Below, one piece after another: positions 1 to 7,654 of a DNA stretch of 15,077 bases (the stretch's first letter is position 1; every line of letters starts with the position of its first letter). The position numbers and the translations under genes were made by a program. Under the pieces are notes generated by a model. That model was not told the origin of the DNA and did not search any database. It saw only the letters and a list, made by a program, of their open reading frames with translations. Origin of the DNA: Anaerolineae bacterium (lineage in GTDB: Bacteria; Chloroflexota; Anaerolineae; Aggregatilineales; Phototrophicaceae); assembly GCA_020848855.1 (NCBI GenBank), contig JADLHH010000401.1:1-15077 (forward strand). Direction: 5' to 3'.

Positions 1-48
1 CAGGGCGAGCAGCATGAATCCGACGAGCCGGTGCAGGTGTCGAGGCAT
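1..48 (-). CDS. N-terminus of an unidentified protein, cut by the window edge
   Basis: An ATG at 48-46 on the minus strand opens a frame that stays open to the left edge (16 codons, MPRHLHRLVGFMLLAL). It has a basic start followed by a hydrophobic run, as in a signal peptide or membrane anchor. It lies 21 bases downstream of the CcmI-like stop on the same strand, so it would be the next gene of the ccm operon. No clear Shine-Dalgarno sequence is visible and too little is present to name a family. Neighbouring genes suggest a secreted or membrane-bound protein; this is inference. Confidence 0.35.
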   Translation of the reverse strand, partial: MPRHLHRLVGFMLLAL

Positions 49-69
49 CAGGTTTTACTCAGTTTCGTG

Positions 70-483
70 CTAGCGGGTCGATTTGATGTAGTTGGCGATG
101 GTCTGCTCGATGGCTTCGTCCAGCATGGCGTCGGCGTCCTTACCGGCGGCAGGCTGGTCGGCGGCGAGCGCTTTGCGCAGCTTCGCCGGCTTTTTGCCGC
201 CGCGCTCTTCCAGCGCCTGCAATACCGCGACTCCCTGTTCCATCCAGTGGGCGCGTTCGGCTTCGTAGTCCGCCTGAGCCAGCTTGCCGGTGAGATGATC
301 TTCCTCCACGTCGCGCAGCGATGCCAGCGTGCGTTCATAAACCGTCGTCAGCGCGTCGCGCTCCTTCTGTTTCGCCAGCTCGTCGGCGCTCGCCGCAAAC
401 CTGCGGCGCAGGATGGGGAGCGCCAGCCAGGCGATTCCCGCGATCAGCATAACGACTGCCGCAATCGTGCCTTCGGTACTCAT
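70..483 (-). CDS. Short CcmI-like cytochrome c biogenesis protein
   Basis: A 137-residue membrane protein. One helix at about residues 6-25 is followed by a basic segment and then a helical stretch containing LRDVEEDHLTGKLAQADYE (about 56-74). This resembles the conserved LxDLExD(x)aGkLsxxDYxxxr signature of the CcmI/CycH N-terminal region. Full CcmI proteins continue into a TPR domain that holds apocytochrome; here the protein ends in a charged Ala/Lys/Asp-rich helix with no TPR repeats, so only the membrane and coiled part is present. It starts 6 bases after the ccmG stop, with AGGAG about 9 bases upstream, and is cotranscribed with ccmG, ccmH, ccmF and ccmE. The likely role is helping CcmH/CcmF handle apocytochrome. 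The family call is by motif and context only. Confidence 0.7.
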   Translation of the reverse strand: MSTEGTIAAVVMLIAGIAWLALPILRRRFAASADELAKQKERDALTTVYERTLASLRDVEEDHLTGKLAQADYEAERAHWMEQGVAVLQALEERGGKKPAKLRKALAADQPAAGKDADAMLDEAIEQTIANYIKSTR

Positions 484-489
484 GTCCGT

Positions 490-1086
490 CTACTCCTGTG
501 CCAGCAGCCGGTCGAGCAGCGCGCTCAACTGCCGCTGGGTGATGCCTGCGTAAATGAACTGCGCGATCTGCCCGCTGCGGTCGATGATGAAGGTTTCCGG
601 CACGCCCTGAATGTTGTAGTCTTCGGAAATGCGCGTCCCTAGGTCGGGACCGTTCAGGTAGGTGATGCCGAATTCCTCCAGGTACGCCAGCGACCGGGGT
701 CCGTTATCGGCGTAGGCGATGCCGATGAACTCGACATCCCCGCGATCCTGATAGGCTTCCCAGGTCGCCTGTAGTTCCGGCGCTTCATCGCGGCACGGAC
801 CGCACCAGCTTGCCCAGAAGTTGACGACCACCACTTTACCGCGTAAATCCGATAACTGAAAGGTGTCGCCGTCGAAGGTCGTCAGCGTGAAGTTGGGCGC
901 GCCCCCGGACGTGGGCTGCGACTGATTCTGGCGGGACAACGTGACGCCGAAGACCGCCGCCGCCACGATCACGCCGACCAGCAGCACAATCGACCCCAGA
1001 CCGAAGCGGGCGCTTTTCGGCTGCTCCTCCGGCTGGGTGGGCTGGTTCAGCGCGTTCGATTCTTCCATGACCGTTTGCTCACTCAT
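490..1086 (-). CDS. ccmG: Membrane-anchored thiol-disulfide reductase, CcmG/DsbE/TlpA family
   Basis: A 198-residue thioredoxin-fold protein. A polar cytoplasmic tail of about 28 residues leads to one membrane helix (about 30-50). The thioredoxin domain outside the membrane has the active site WCGPC (Cys95 and Cys98) after the strand VVVVNFWAS, and the cis-proline loop GVPETF (161-166). In System I this protein reduces the disulfide of the apocytochrome CxxCH, or of CcmH, so that heme can be attached. The ATG overlaps the ccmH stop by four bases (ATGA), indicating translational coupling. The separation from general TlpA proteins rests on its place inside the ccm operon. An internal Met7 is a possible alternative start, but the operon overlap favours Met1. 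Confidence 0.88.
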   Translation of the reverse strand: MSEQTVMEESNALNQPTQPEEQPKSARFGLGSIVLLVGVIVAAAVFGVTLSRQNQSQPTSGGAPNFTLTTFDGDTFQLSDLRGKVVVVNFWASWCGPCRDEAPELQATWEAYQDRGDVEFIGIAYADNGPRSLAYLEEFGITYLNGPDLGTRISEDYNIQGVPETFIIDRSGQIAQFIYAGITQRQLSALLDRLLAQE

Positions 1087-1592
1087 CCCTCTAAATCCCG
1101 TTCGATTAAATCCTGATACTGCTGCGCGCTTGATGCCCCGGCGGACGCTCCGGCGGGCGCGGTCGTAACGGCTGCCGCCGGTTTTCGCTGGCGGCTGAAA
1201 AGCATCCAGCCCAGTAACAAGAGCAGCCCGCCGATGATCACCCAGGGCGTGACCAGCGAGAGCGCCCGCAGCACGACATCCTGAGGCGTGCCGACGACGC
1301 GGTCACCGAAGCGGTTGACGAACTCGTCGACGATCTCCTGCTCGGTTTTGCCCTGCTCCAACTGAAGCCGGATTTCGTAGCGCCAGTCGGCGCAGGCAGC
1401 CGTGCCGCAGGTATCGAGCGTGATGTTCTCGCACACCGGGCAGTACAGCTTCTTGGCGATGGCGTTGACCTGATCGTCGGTGACGGGCAGGGTTGATTGC
1501 TCCTGAGCAGCGGCGCTGAAGGCGGCGGCGCAGCACAGCACCAGCGCGGTGACGAGCACCGCCAGCCGCCGGAGGTTGATCCAACGTTTCAT
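1083..1592 (-). CDS. ccmH: Cytochrome c maturation protein CcmH
   Basis: A 169-residue protein with a signal peptide or anchor (about 8-29), a small helical domain outside the membrane, and a C-terminal helix (about 113-133) followed by an Ala/Pro/Ser-rich tail. The redox motif is YCPVC (Cys51 and Cys54), matching the LxCxxC site of CcmH that forms mixed disulfides with apocytochrome CxxCH. Two further cysteines, Cys62 and Cys67, follow in DTCGTAACADWR; classical proteobacterial CcmH lacks these, but they are typical of variants outside that group (recollection, not searched). The segment EQEIVDEFVNRFGDRVV matches the conserved helix of the family. It begins 4 bases after the ccmF stop and overlaps ccmG by 4 bases. 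Confidence 0.9.
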   Translation of the reverse strand: MKRWINLRRLAVLVTALVLCCAAAFSAAAQEQSTLPVTDDQVNAIAKKLYCPVCENITLDTCGTAACADWRYEIRLQLEQGKTEQEIVDEFVNRFGDRVVGTPQDVVLRALSLVTPWVIIGGLLLLLGWMLFSRQRKPAAAVTTAPAGASAGASSAQQYQDLIERDLEG

Positions 1593-1596
1593 GAGA

Positions 1597-3708
1597 TTAC
1601 GCTCCTCTGCGCGCCGCGCCGGGCAGCGACGTGCGCGACTCCTGACGGATGCGCTCCGGCAGAATTTCGCGGGGCCACGCCGCCAGCACCGTGCCGACGA
1701 TCAGGATCAGCCCGCCCCACCAGATCAGGTTGATGAGCGGGTTGATATAGACCTTGAAGGTCGCGGCGTTCTGCTCGACCGATTCCCAGCCGACCAGCAG
1801 GACGTAAAAGTCGTTTTCGACCGTGCTGTATGCTCCGGCAATCGTCATGGTGCTCATGTCATCGCTGCCGGGGTAGAAGTCGTGGCGCGGGCGCAGGTGG
1901 GCGAGTTCCTGCCCGTCGCGCAGGACGGTCACGCTGGCGATGTCCATCAGCCGACCATCCTCGGCGACCTGTCCGGTCGCCAGACTGTCATAGCGCAGGC
2001 TGTAGCCGCCGATTTGCAGGCTTTCGCCGACCGCCAGCGTCTGCTGGGTTTCCTGCTGGTACAGCGTGCTGCCGATCACGCCGATGCCGATGATGGTGAT
2101 GCCGAAATGCACCAGATAGCCGCCGTAGCGCCGGGGATTGCGCTGGTACAGCGCGCGCAGCGAATGGAAGATGGTCTCATGATGGATTTTGCGACGGGCG
2201 GATACGCCGCGCACGGTTTCATAAATTGCCACCCAGCCCGCCAGAATGACGATGCCGTAGGCGATCAACCCACCGATGCTGGTGACGCTGCCCAGCGCGA
2301 GCAGCGCCAGCGAGACCGCCGTCAGGATCACCGGGATGAATAATGAGCGACCGAGCCGGGCGAGCGACGTTCTTCCCCACGCCGAGAGCGGGGCGACGCC
2401 CATCAGGATGAACAGTGCGGCGAACAGCGGCGGCGTCACCCGCATGAAATAGTCGCTTCCCAGCGTGATGTTGGTATCCATGAACAGCTCGCTGATGATC
2501 GGCGCGCCGAAGCTGCCCCAGAAGATCGCCACGAACAGGGCGATGACCAGGAAGTTGTTGAGCACGAACAGCGATTCGCGGCTGAACAGGCTGGTATTGG
2601 TCTGGTCGTCGCGCAGTTCGCCCCGGCTGCGCCGCCACAAAATCAGATAGACCGAGATGAGCGTGACGGCTGCCCAGAAGAAGAACATCGGGTAGCCGAT
2701 TTCGCTGCGGGCGAAGCTGTGGACGCTGTCCACCAAGCCGCTGCGGGTGGCGAACGTGCCGAAGATGACGGCGCTGAAGGTGCCGATCACCAGGAACATG
2801 TTCCAGACCTTCAGTATCCCACGCTTTTCCTGGATCATGACGCTGTGCAGGAATGCCGTGCCGACCAGCCAGGGCAGGAACGCCGCGTTCTCGACCGGGT
2901 CCCAGCCCCAGTAACCGCCCCAGCCGAGCACGTCATACGCCCAGCGCCCGCCGAGCAGCAAGCCGAGACTCAAAAACAGCCACGAGATCAACGCCCAGCG
3001 GCGGGTCGCCTTGATCCAGTTGGTCGAGAGGTCGCCGGACGCCAGCGCGCCCATCGCAAAGGCGAACGGGATGACGAAGCCGACAAAGCCCAGATACAGC
3101 AGCGGCGGGTGGATCGCCATACCGAAGTGACGCAGCAGCGGGTTGAGTCCCTGCGCCGAACTGGCGAGGCTGCTGGCGCTCGGCGCGACCGCGCCCGTCG
3201 GGATCAGCCCGGCTTGCACCACCTGCGAGTCCGCCGGGTTGGTCGGGATGATCCACCAGCGGGTGAACGGGTTCTCGAAGAACAGCACCAGCCCGACGAA
3301 GAAGGCGACGACCGCCATCATGTAGACGATGGCGTAGGGCATCAGGCGGCGCTGGCTTTTCCAGTTGAGGATGACGGCGGCGGCGGCGAAGGCGCTCATC
3401 AGGAACGACCAGAACAGCAGCGACCCCGCCTGCGAACCCCACAGCGCCGTGAGGCGGAAGAACGGCGACATATCCGGGCTGGAGACCGACCATACGTAGG
3501 CGATCTGGTAATCCTGCGCCATGAGCGCCGACGCCAGCGCGGCGAGGGCGACCGTCATGAAGGCAAAGGTGAGGATGACGGCATTGCGCCCGCTGAGGAC
3601 GACCGCTTCGCTGCGGGCGAAGCGCTCGCCGTAGAACGAGGCGATGATCGCGTAGATGGCGGTGCAAAAGGCGAGAAAAATCGCCACTAAACCGATTTCG
3701 GCAAGCAT
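1597..3708 (-). CDS. ccmF: Cytochrome c heme lyase subunit CcmF
   Basis: A 703-residue polytopic membrane protein, slightly longer than proteobacterial CcmF (about 650). The tryptophan-rich WWD heme-handling motif WGGYWGWDPVEN is at about 263-274. The four histidines that ligate the b-type heme and the incoming heme in CcmF all have counterparts: His200 (AIHPPLLYLGF), His288 (FLHSVM), His330 (SVHSFA) and His534 (YLVHFGI). A long loop outside the membrane lies between the last two helices (roughly 555-655). CcmF takes heme from CcmE and, with CcmH, attaches it to CxxCH. The start at 3708 has only a weak ribosome site (CTGGAT directly upstream). It follows the ccmE stop by 33 bases. Confidence 0.95.
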   Translation of the reverse strand: MLAEIGLVAIFLAFCTAIYAIIASFYGERFARSEAVVLSGRNAVILTFAFMTVALAALASALMAQDYQIAYVWSVSSPDMSPFFRLTALWGSQAGSLLFWSFLMSAFAAAAVILNWKSQRRLMPYAIVYMMAVVAFFVGLVLFFENPFTRWWIIPTNPADSQVVQAGLIPTGAVAPSASSLASSAQGLNPLLRHFGMAIHPPLLYLGFVGFVIPFAFAMGALASGDLSTNWIKATRRWALISWLFLSLGLLLGGRWAYDVLGWGGYWGWDPVENAAFLPWLVGTAFLHSVMIQEKRGILKVWNMFLVIGTFSAVIFGTFATRSGLVDSVHSFARSEIGYPMFFFWAAVTLISVYLILWRRSRGELRDDQTNTSLFSRESLFVLNNFLVIALFVAIFWGSFGAPIISELFMDTNITLGSDYFMRVTPPLFAALFILMGVAPLSAWGRTSLARLGRSLFIPVILTAVSLALLALGSVTSIGGLIAYGIVILAGWVAIYETVRGVSARRKIHHETIFHSLRALYQRNPRRYGGYLVHFGITIIGIGVIGSTLYQQETQQTLAVGESLQIGGYSLRYDSLATGQVAEDGRLMDIASVTVLRDGQELAHLRPRHDFYPGSDDMSTMTIAGAYSTVENDFYVLLVGWESVEQNAATFKVYINPLINLIWWGGLILIVGTVLAAWPREILPERIRQESRTSLPGAARRGA

Positions 3709-3741
3709 ATCCAGTAAGCCTATCTGCTCAAGAGCGAACTG

Positions 3742-4263
3742 TTAAGCACCCGGCTGTACCTGGGCGGGGACGTTTTCCTCGTAGCGGCTGGGGCATTTCA
3801 ACAGAAGCTCGGTGGCATAAAACACGCCGTCCTCACCCAGCTTGCCGGTCAGAATCGCCTGCGCCTCGTGCTGCAACAGGTCGGGCTTCACTTCATTATC
3901 AAGATGCACGGGCACGCGGGCGGCGGTCGGGTTGTTGACGGCTTCGTGCAGGGTGCGGGCGAGGTCGGTGGTGTCTTCCGGGATGTTCACGACCGTGAAG
4001 TCCAGCGACAAAACACTCTGGTCGTAGACGATGGAGTCGCCGATGACTGCGCCGGACATGCGCACCGTCTTGCCGACGTAATCGGGATTACTGAGCAGCG
4101 CATCGATCGTGATGAAATAGTGCGCGCCGCTGGTCGTCGCGGAGATGATGAGAACCACCACCGCGATCAGCATCAACGCCCCGCCCACGAGAAACTTGGC
4201 ATACTCGGAGCGCGTTTTCCGGGGAGCCGATATGATGCGCGGCTTCTCCCACGTGTTTTCCAT
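3742..4263 (-). CDS. ccmE: Cytochrome c-type biogenesis heme chaperone CcmE, CxxxY variant
   Basis: A 173-residue heme chaperone with one N-terminal helix (about 24-42) and an OB-fold domain outside the membrane. Family segments include YVGKTVRMSGAVIGDSI (62-78) and the last strand ending in LLLKCPSRYEE. In Escherichia coli the covalent heme ligand is a histidine in HxxxY; here the site is Cys157-P-S-R-Tyr161, the CxxxY form known from archaea and some bacteria. It is the first gene of the minus-strand ccm operon. GAGGTGATC at 4274-4266, a nine-base match to the 16S anti-Shine-Dalgarno region, lies just upstream of the ATG and supports the start and strong translation. The gene is divergent from the histidine kinase at 4476. 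Confidence 0.93.
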   Translation of the reverse strand: MENTWEKPRIISAPRKTRSEYAKFLVGGALMLIAVVVLIISATTSGAHYFITIDALLSNPDYVGKTVRMSGAVIGDSIVYDQSVLSLDFTVVNIPEDTTDLARTLHEAVNNPTAARVPVHLDNEVKPDLLQHEAQAILTGKLGEDGVFYATELLLKCPSRYEENVPAQVQPGA

Positions 4264-4475
4264 GCGATCACCTCACAATGATGTGTGAAAAGTTTCTGTG
4301 CTATGGTCGATTTTGATAGAATAACCTTAATTGAAGTCGCCAGTTGAGGAAATTTCATCCGTTACCAGTCCTTAGTGATGAATGTCATCAAGCGGAGAAT
4401 GTATTCTGTTTGACAATAGAAGGCACCCAAGCCAACCCGTTATATGATCGCCAGAATAGACGGAAGCGAAGCGTG
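4264..4475. promoter_or_regulatory. Divergent intergenic region between ccmE and the kinase gene
   Basis: About 210 bases, AT-richer than the flanking genes, which should hold the promoters of the minus-strand ccm operon and the plus-strand kinase. A TTGACA at 4410-4415 and a TATGAT at 4443-4448 are visible on the plus strand, but they are 27 bases apart, too far for one sigma-70 promoter. The kinase frame is open leftward to an ATG at 4344; base composition and residue content of 4344-4475 look non-coding, so I treat it as leader. No convincing operator was found. Confidence 0.4.
4266..4274 (-). promoter_or_regulatory. Extended Shine-Dalgarno sequence of ccmE
   Basis: On the minus strand this reads GAGGTGATC, a continuous nine-base complement to the 3' end of bacterial 16S rRNA. 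The GAGG core sits 7 bases before the ATG at 4263. It is the strongest ribosome site of the ccm operon and fixes the ccmE start. Confidence 0.7.
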
Positions 4476-6278
4476 ATGCAGGTCTTCACCAGCCTACGTA
4501 TGAAGCTGATACTCGTGTTCGTCGGGCTGATCCTGATCGCCGTGACCGGGATGGGGCTGTATGGATACTTCTTCACGCGGACGGCGCTGTACGGGCAGGC
4601 GCTGGAACGCTCCGGGCATCAGGTACATCTGCAAGCAGAAAGCATCGAAAGCTCGCTGCAGCAGGCGCGCGGCGACGCGCTCTACCTGAGCGTGCTGCGC
4701 AGCCTGCAAATGCTGCGCAACCTGCGCCGTGACGGCGTGACCGGCGACCAGATCGACCTGTGGCAGCAGGAAGTGGCGCAGGATTTCCTGATGTTCTCGT
4801 CGGTGCGCCCGATGTATCAGGCGCTGCGCTATGTTGACGCGCAGGGGCAGGAGATCGTCGGCGTCGAATCCGACGGGCGGCAGGTGAGCGTGGTCAATAA
4901 CCCCACCGACCGCTCGACGACGACCTATTTTCAGAACACGCTGGCGCTGGAGCCAGGCGGCACGTACGTTTCGGCGTTCGCGCAGGAGCAGGACGCTCCG
5001 AATTCGGGGCGCCCGTTCGTGCATTACACGCTCAAGCTGCCGGACGACGACGGCTTGGTGCTGATCGACCTGCACGCCGGCTGGCTGCTGCGTAATCTTC
5101 CGGCAGACCCCGGCGAAGACCTGTGGGTGATGCTGGATCAGGATGGTCGCTTCCTGGTGTACCCGGAGCAGTTCGACCCAGCGCAGTCGTCGCTGGATAT
5201 CAACCCGATGCTGACCGGGCACGCGGGCAACTTCGAAACCGCCGACAACGTGTTCGTGTTCGACACAGTGATGCCGTCCGAGGCGACGCCGGAACGCTTC
5301 TGGGTGATCTACCGCCAGACGCCGAAGGCGGTGCTGTTCGCCGACGTGACGACCTTCTACACGATCACGACGGCGGTCATCCTCGGCGCGGCGCTGCTGG
5401 CGCTGGCGCTGGCGCTGATCGCCAGTGAGCAAATCCTCAAGCCGCTGCTCGACCTGGAACGGCAGGCGGCGGCGTTCGGGCACGGCGGACCCGCCCCGGC
5501 GCTGCCGCAGCGCCTGTCCCGCGACGAAGTGGGCGCGCTGACGCGGACATTCTGCGAAATGGCGCAGGAACTGGAGCGGCAGCGCAGCCTGGAACACCGG
5601 CTGATCGAGAAGCTGATCAACGCGCAGGAAGAAGAACGCAAGCTGGTTGCCTACGACCTGCACGACGGCTTGATCCAGCAGTTGGTGGGCGCGCGGCTGT
5701 ACCTGACCAACTGCTGCGAGCGCTGCCGCTTAGGCGACGCCGAGTGCAATGGCGTGCGGCAGGGCTGCGATACGCTGACGGAAGCGATCATCGAGGGCAG
5801 GCGCATCGTCGAGGGGCTGCGCCCGGCGGCGCTGGACGATCTGGGGCTGACGGTGGCGATTGTCGACGTGGCGCAGACCACCGCGCGCGCGGCGGCGTGG
5901 GAACTCAAGCTGGACGTGCAGAGCCTGCCGACCGAGCCGGACAAGACGATCAGCGTCACGCTGTTCCGCATCGCTCAGGAAGCGCTCAACAACATTCGCA
6001 AGCACGCCAACGCCCGGCAGGTACGGCTGACGGTGCATAACGGCAATGGCATCGACCTGATCATCGAGGACGACGGCGCGGGCTTCGAGTCGAGCGCGCT
6101 CAACGGCGACGGGCGCGGGCTGGGCGTGACCACCATGAAGGAACGCGCCGCGCTCATCCATGGAACGTGCGAAATCGACAGCATACCCGGTCAGGGGACG
6201 CGGGTGCATGTCTGGGTGCCGACCGGCATCCCGAAGGAGCGCATGGCTTTCCCCCGGCTGGAAAAGGGAGTGAATTGA
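4476..6278 (+). CDS. Membrane histidine kinase with extracytoplasmic Cache-like sensor, HAMP and cysteine-rich HisKA_3 domain
   Basis: A 600-residue NarL-type sensor kinase. A first helix (about 10-31) is followed by a large sensor region outside the membrane (about 32-293) with Cache-like segments (YVDAQGQEIVGV, VMLDQDGRFLVYP), a second helix (about 295-316) and HAMP (about 317-370). HisKA_3 follows with phospho-acceptor His396 in YDLHDGL. The ATPase domain has the N box LNNIRKHA (Asn505/Asn506) and the glycine boxes EDDGAGF and GLGVTTM. Five cysteines (413, 414, 417, 424, 431) sit in the turn after the H box, which is unusual. I chose ATG 4476; GTG 4473, preceded by GGAAG at 4462, and ATG 4344 (644 residues) are alternatives. 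The stop is 3 bases before the partner regulator. Cache domains usually bind small molecules, but the ligand cannot be read here. Confidence 0.9.
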   Translation: MQVFTSLRMKLILVFVGLILIAVTGMGLYGYFFTRTALYGQALERSGHQVHLQAESIESSLQQARGDALYLSVLRSLQMLRNLRRDGVTGDQIDLWQQEVAQDFLMFSSVRPMYQALRYVDAQGQEIVGVESDGRQVSVVNNPTDRSTTTYFQNTLALEPGGTYVSAFAQEQDAPNSGRPFVHYTLKLPDDDGLVLIDLHAGWLLRNLPADPGEDLWVMLDQDGRFLVYPEQFDPAQSSLDINPMLTGHAGNFETADNVFVFDTVMPSEATPERFWVIYRQTPKAVLFADVTTFYTITTAVILGAALLALALALIASEQILKPLLDLERQAAAFGHGGPAPALPQRLSRDEVGALTRTFCEMAQELERQRSLEHRLIEKLINAQEEERKLVAYDLHDGLIQQLVGARLYLTNCCERCRLGDAECNGVRQGCDTLTEAIIEGRRIVEGLRPAALDDLGLTVAIVDVAQTTARAAAWELKLDVQSLPTEPDKTISVTLFRIAQEALNNIRKHANARQVRLTVHNGNGIDLIIEDDGAGFESSALNGDGRGLGVTTMKERAALIHGTCEIDSIPGQGTRVHVWVPTGIPKERMAFPRLEKGVN

Positions 6279-6281
6279 TTG

Positions 6282-6953
6282 ATGGACGAACGCACGGCAG
6301 TGGCAACCATTCGCGTCGTCATCGCCGACGATCACGGCATCGTGCGGCAGGGGCTGCGCGCGCTGCTGACGCGACCGGGAATCGAGGTCGTGGGCGAAGC
6401 GGAAAACGGCGTCGCGGCGGTCGAGCTGGCGAAATCGCTGCGCCCGGACGTGCTGCTGCTGGATATCCGCATGAAAGACGGCGACGGGCTGCAGGCGCTG
6501 CCGCAGATCAAGGCGGTATCGCCGCGCACGAGCGTGATCATGCTGACGACCTACGCCAACCCCGGCTATCTGGCACGGGCGATCAGCGGGGGCGCAGCCG
6601 GGTATCTTTCGAAGGAGACCAACCCGGAACAGATCGTCCGGGCGGTGCGCGCTGCCGCCGGCGGCGAAGAACTCTTCGACCGCGCGCTGCTGGAAGCGGC
6701 GCTGGCACAGGCGGTCGACGCCAGCACGCCGACGCCTGAACCGCTGGAAATGCCAATCGAGCCGCTTTCCGAGCGCGAACTGGAAGTGCTGCGGCTGATG
6801 GTTCACGGGCTGTCGAATCTCACCATCGCCGAAACGCTGAACATCAGTGTGCCGACGGTGAAGACGCACGTCCAGCACATCCTGCAGAAGCTCCACGTTT
6901 CCGACCGGACGCAGGCGGCGCTGCTCGCTGTGCGCCAGCGGGTCGTGGAGTGA
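6282..6953 (+). CDS. LuxR/NarL-family response regulator
   Basis: A 223-residue regulator, the partner of the kinase that ends 3 bases upstream. The receiver domain covers about 10-125: acidic pair Asp16/Asp17, phospho-acceptor Asp61 in LLLDIRM, switch residues in MLTTYAN, and the conserved lysine in GYLSKET. A linker rich in Thr/Pro/Glu leads to a GerE-type helix-turn-helix (about 158-213), with SERELEVLRLM and the recognition helix region ISVPTVKTHVQHILQKL. AGGGAG lies about 11 bases before ATG 6282 and 8 before an in-frame TTG at 6279, so TTG start (224 residues) is possible. Targets are unknown; the cytochrome genes directly downstream and the divergent ccm operon are the obvious candidates. 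Confidence 0.93.
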   Translation: MDERTAVATIRVVIADDHGIVRQGLRALLTRPGIEVVGEAENGVAAVELAKSLRPDVLLLDIRMKDGDGLQALPQIKAVSPRTSVIMLTTYANPGYLARAISGGAAGYLSKETNPEQIVRAVRAAAGGEELFDRALLEAALAQAVDASTPTPEPLEMPIEPLSERELEVLRLMVHGLSNLTIAETLNISVPTVKTHVQHILQKLHVSDRTQAALLAVRQRVVE

Positions 6954-7079
6954 CGGGGCGGGCGGCGGAAAATTCATTCACCGGGGGGATAAAAGATCAT
7001 CCCTGCGATTGATTGCAAACGGGAAGCCCGCGTCAACAATCGGAGATGCGGAGAAGCGCGAGAGGATTTCAGAGCGCCG

Positions 7080-7559
7080 ATGCAGTTTGAACATGCACAT
7101 CGAGTCCGGTTGATAACCGCGCTGCTGGCGATTGCCGGGAGCGCGGCATTAGCCACGGGATTGTTCGTGGCGGCGCTGACCATGACGCGGACACCCGCCA
7201 ATCACAGCGGGATCAACCTGCCGTTCGGCGGCGGGGTTTACGTGGGGGGCAATACCTGCTTCACCTGTCACGGGGACGAAGACCCCGACTGGCTGCTAAC
7301 CCTGGAGCCGCAGCCGGCTGCGGCTCCGATGGCGAATCCCCACGTTGTCGCGGCGGACGCGAGCGCTCATGTTGTGATTCCGCACGTAGAATTTGCCGAC
7401 ACAAACATTCTGCCGGAAAATAATAGCAGCCGGCAGCAGTACATCATCGAGACTGAAGACGATCACGGAGCCTTGCCCGAAGGGATGAACCGGGAGGCTT
7501 TGAAGCCGTCGCTCACCGTGCGCCTGCGGCGGGCAAGCTCGGCGATAACGGCTGTGTGA
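7080..7559 (+). CDS. Truncated monoheme cytochrome c, probable decayed relative of the multiheme cytochrome downstream
   Basis: A 159-residue protein with one N-terminal helix (about 11-34) and a single heme site CFTCH (Cys60-His64) in GGGVYVGGNTCFTCH. It then carries RQQYIIETEDDHGALPEGMN (about 120-139), which parallels QRYLYEVARDDYRVLPAEWN in the nine-heme cytochrome downstream; in that protein seven more heme sites follow within 320 residues. Here the frame turns into an Arg-rich tail and stops. The second frame across 7479-7588 is also open and contains DNGCVNDPHDTRMP, so a frameshift or internal deletion is possible. No good Shine-Dalgarno sequence precedes the ATG. It could be a functional small cytochrome, but I judge a remnant more likely. 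Spacing to the next gene is 95 bases. Confidence 0.6.
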   Translation: MQFEHAHRVRLITALLAIAGSAALATGLFVAALTMTRTPANHSGINLPFGGGVYVGGNTCFTCHGDEDPDWLLTLEPQPAAAPMANPHVVAADASAHVVIPHVEFADTNILPENNSSRQQYIIETEDDHGALPEGMNREALKPSLTVRLRRASSAITAV

Positions 7560-7578
7560 ACGACCCGCACGACACCCG

Positions 7579-7598
7579 GATGCCGTGAGTCCGGCATC
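7579..7598. repeat. Short hairpin after the truncated cytochrome gene
   Basis: Perfect inverted repeat GATGCCG-N6-CGGCATC just after the truncated gene. No T-run follows on the plus strand, so it is not an intrinsic terminator for that transcript. It may be an mRNA processing or stability element between the two genes, or chance. Confidence 0.4.
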
Positions 7599-7654
7599 AA
7601 AAGGACGGCACGCGCTTTGTGGCTCAAGAGGCAGCGATTGGGAAGGGCGATCAG

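Noticed and set aside
2719..3690. A 323-codon open frame antisense to ccmF, and other long antisense frames over the kinase and cytochrome genes
   Set aside because: These frames lie opposite strongly recognised genes, translate to Arg/Gln/His-rich low-complexity proteins, and arise from GC-rich codon bias.
4410..4448. TTGACA and TATGAT as a promoter for the first kinase
   Set aside because: The spacer is 27 bases, far from the usual 16-18, so they cannot act as one pair.
4344..4475. N-terminal extension of the first kinase from ATG 4344
   Set aside because: The 44 added residues have no domain character, the DNA is AT-rich like leader sequence, and the kinase topology starts naturally at 4476.
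6986..7003. GGGAT / ATCCC inverted repeat after the first regulator gene as a terminator
   Set aside because: Only five base pairs, and no T-run follows.
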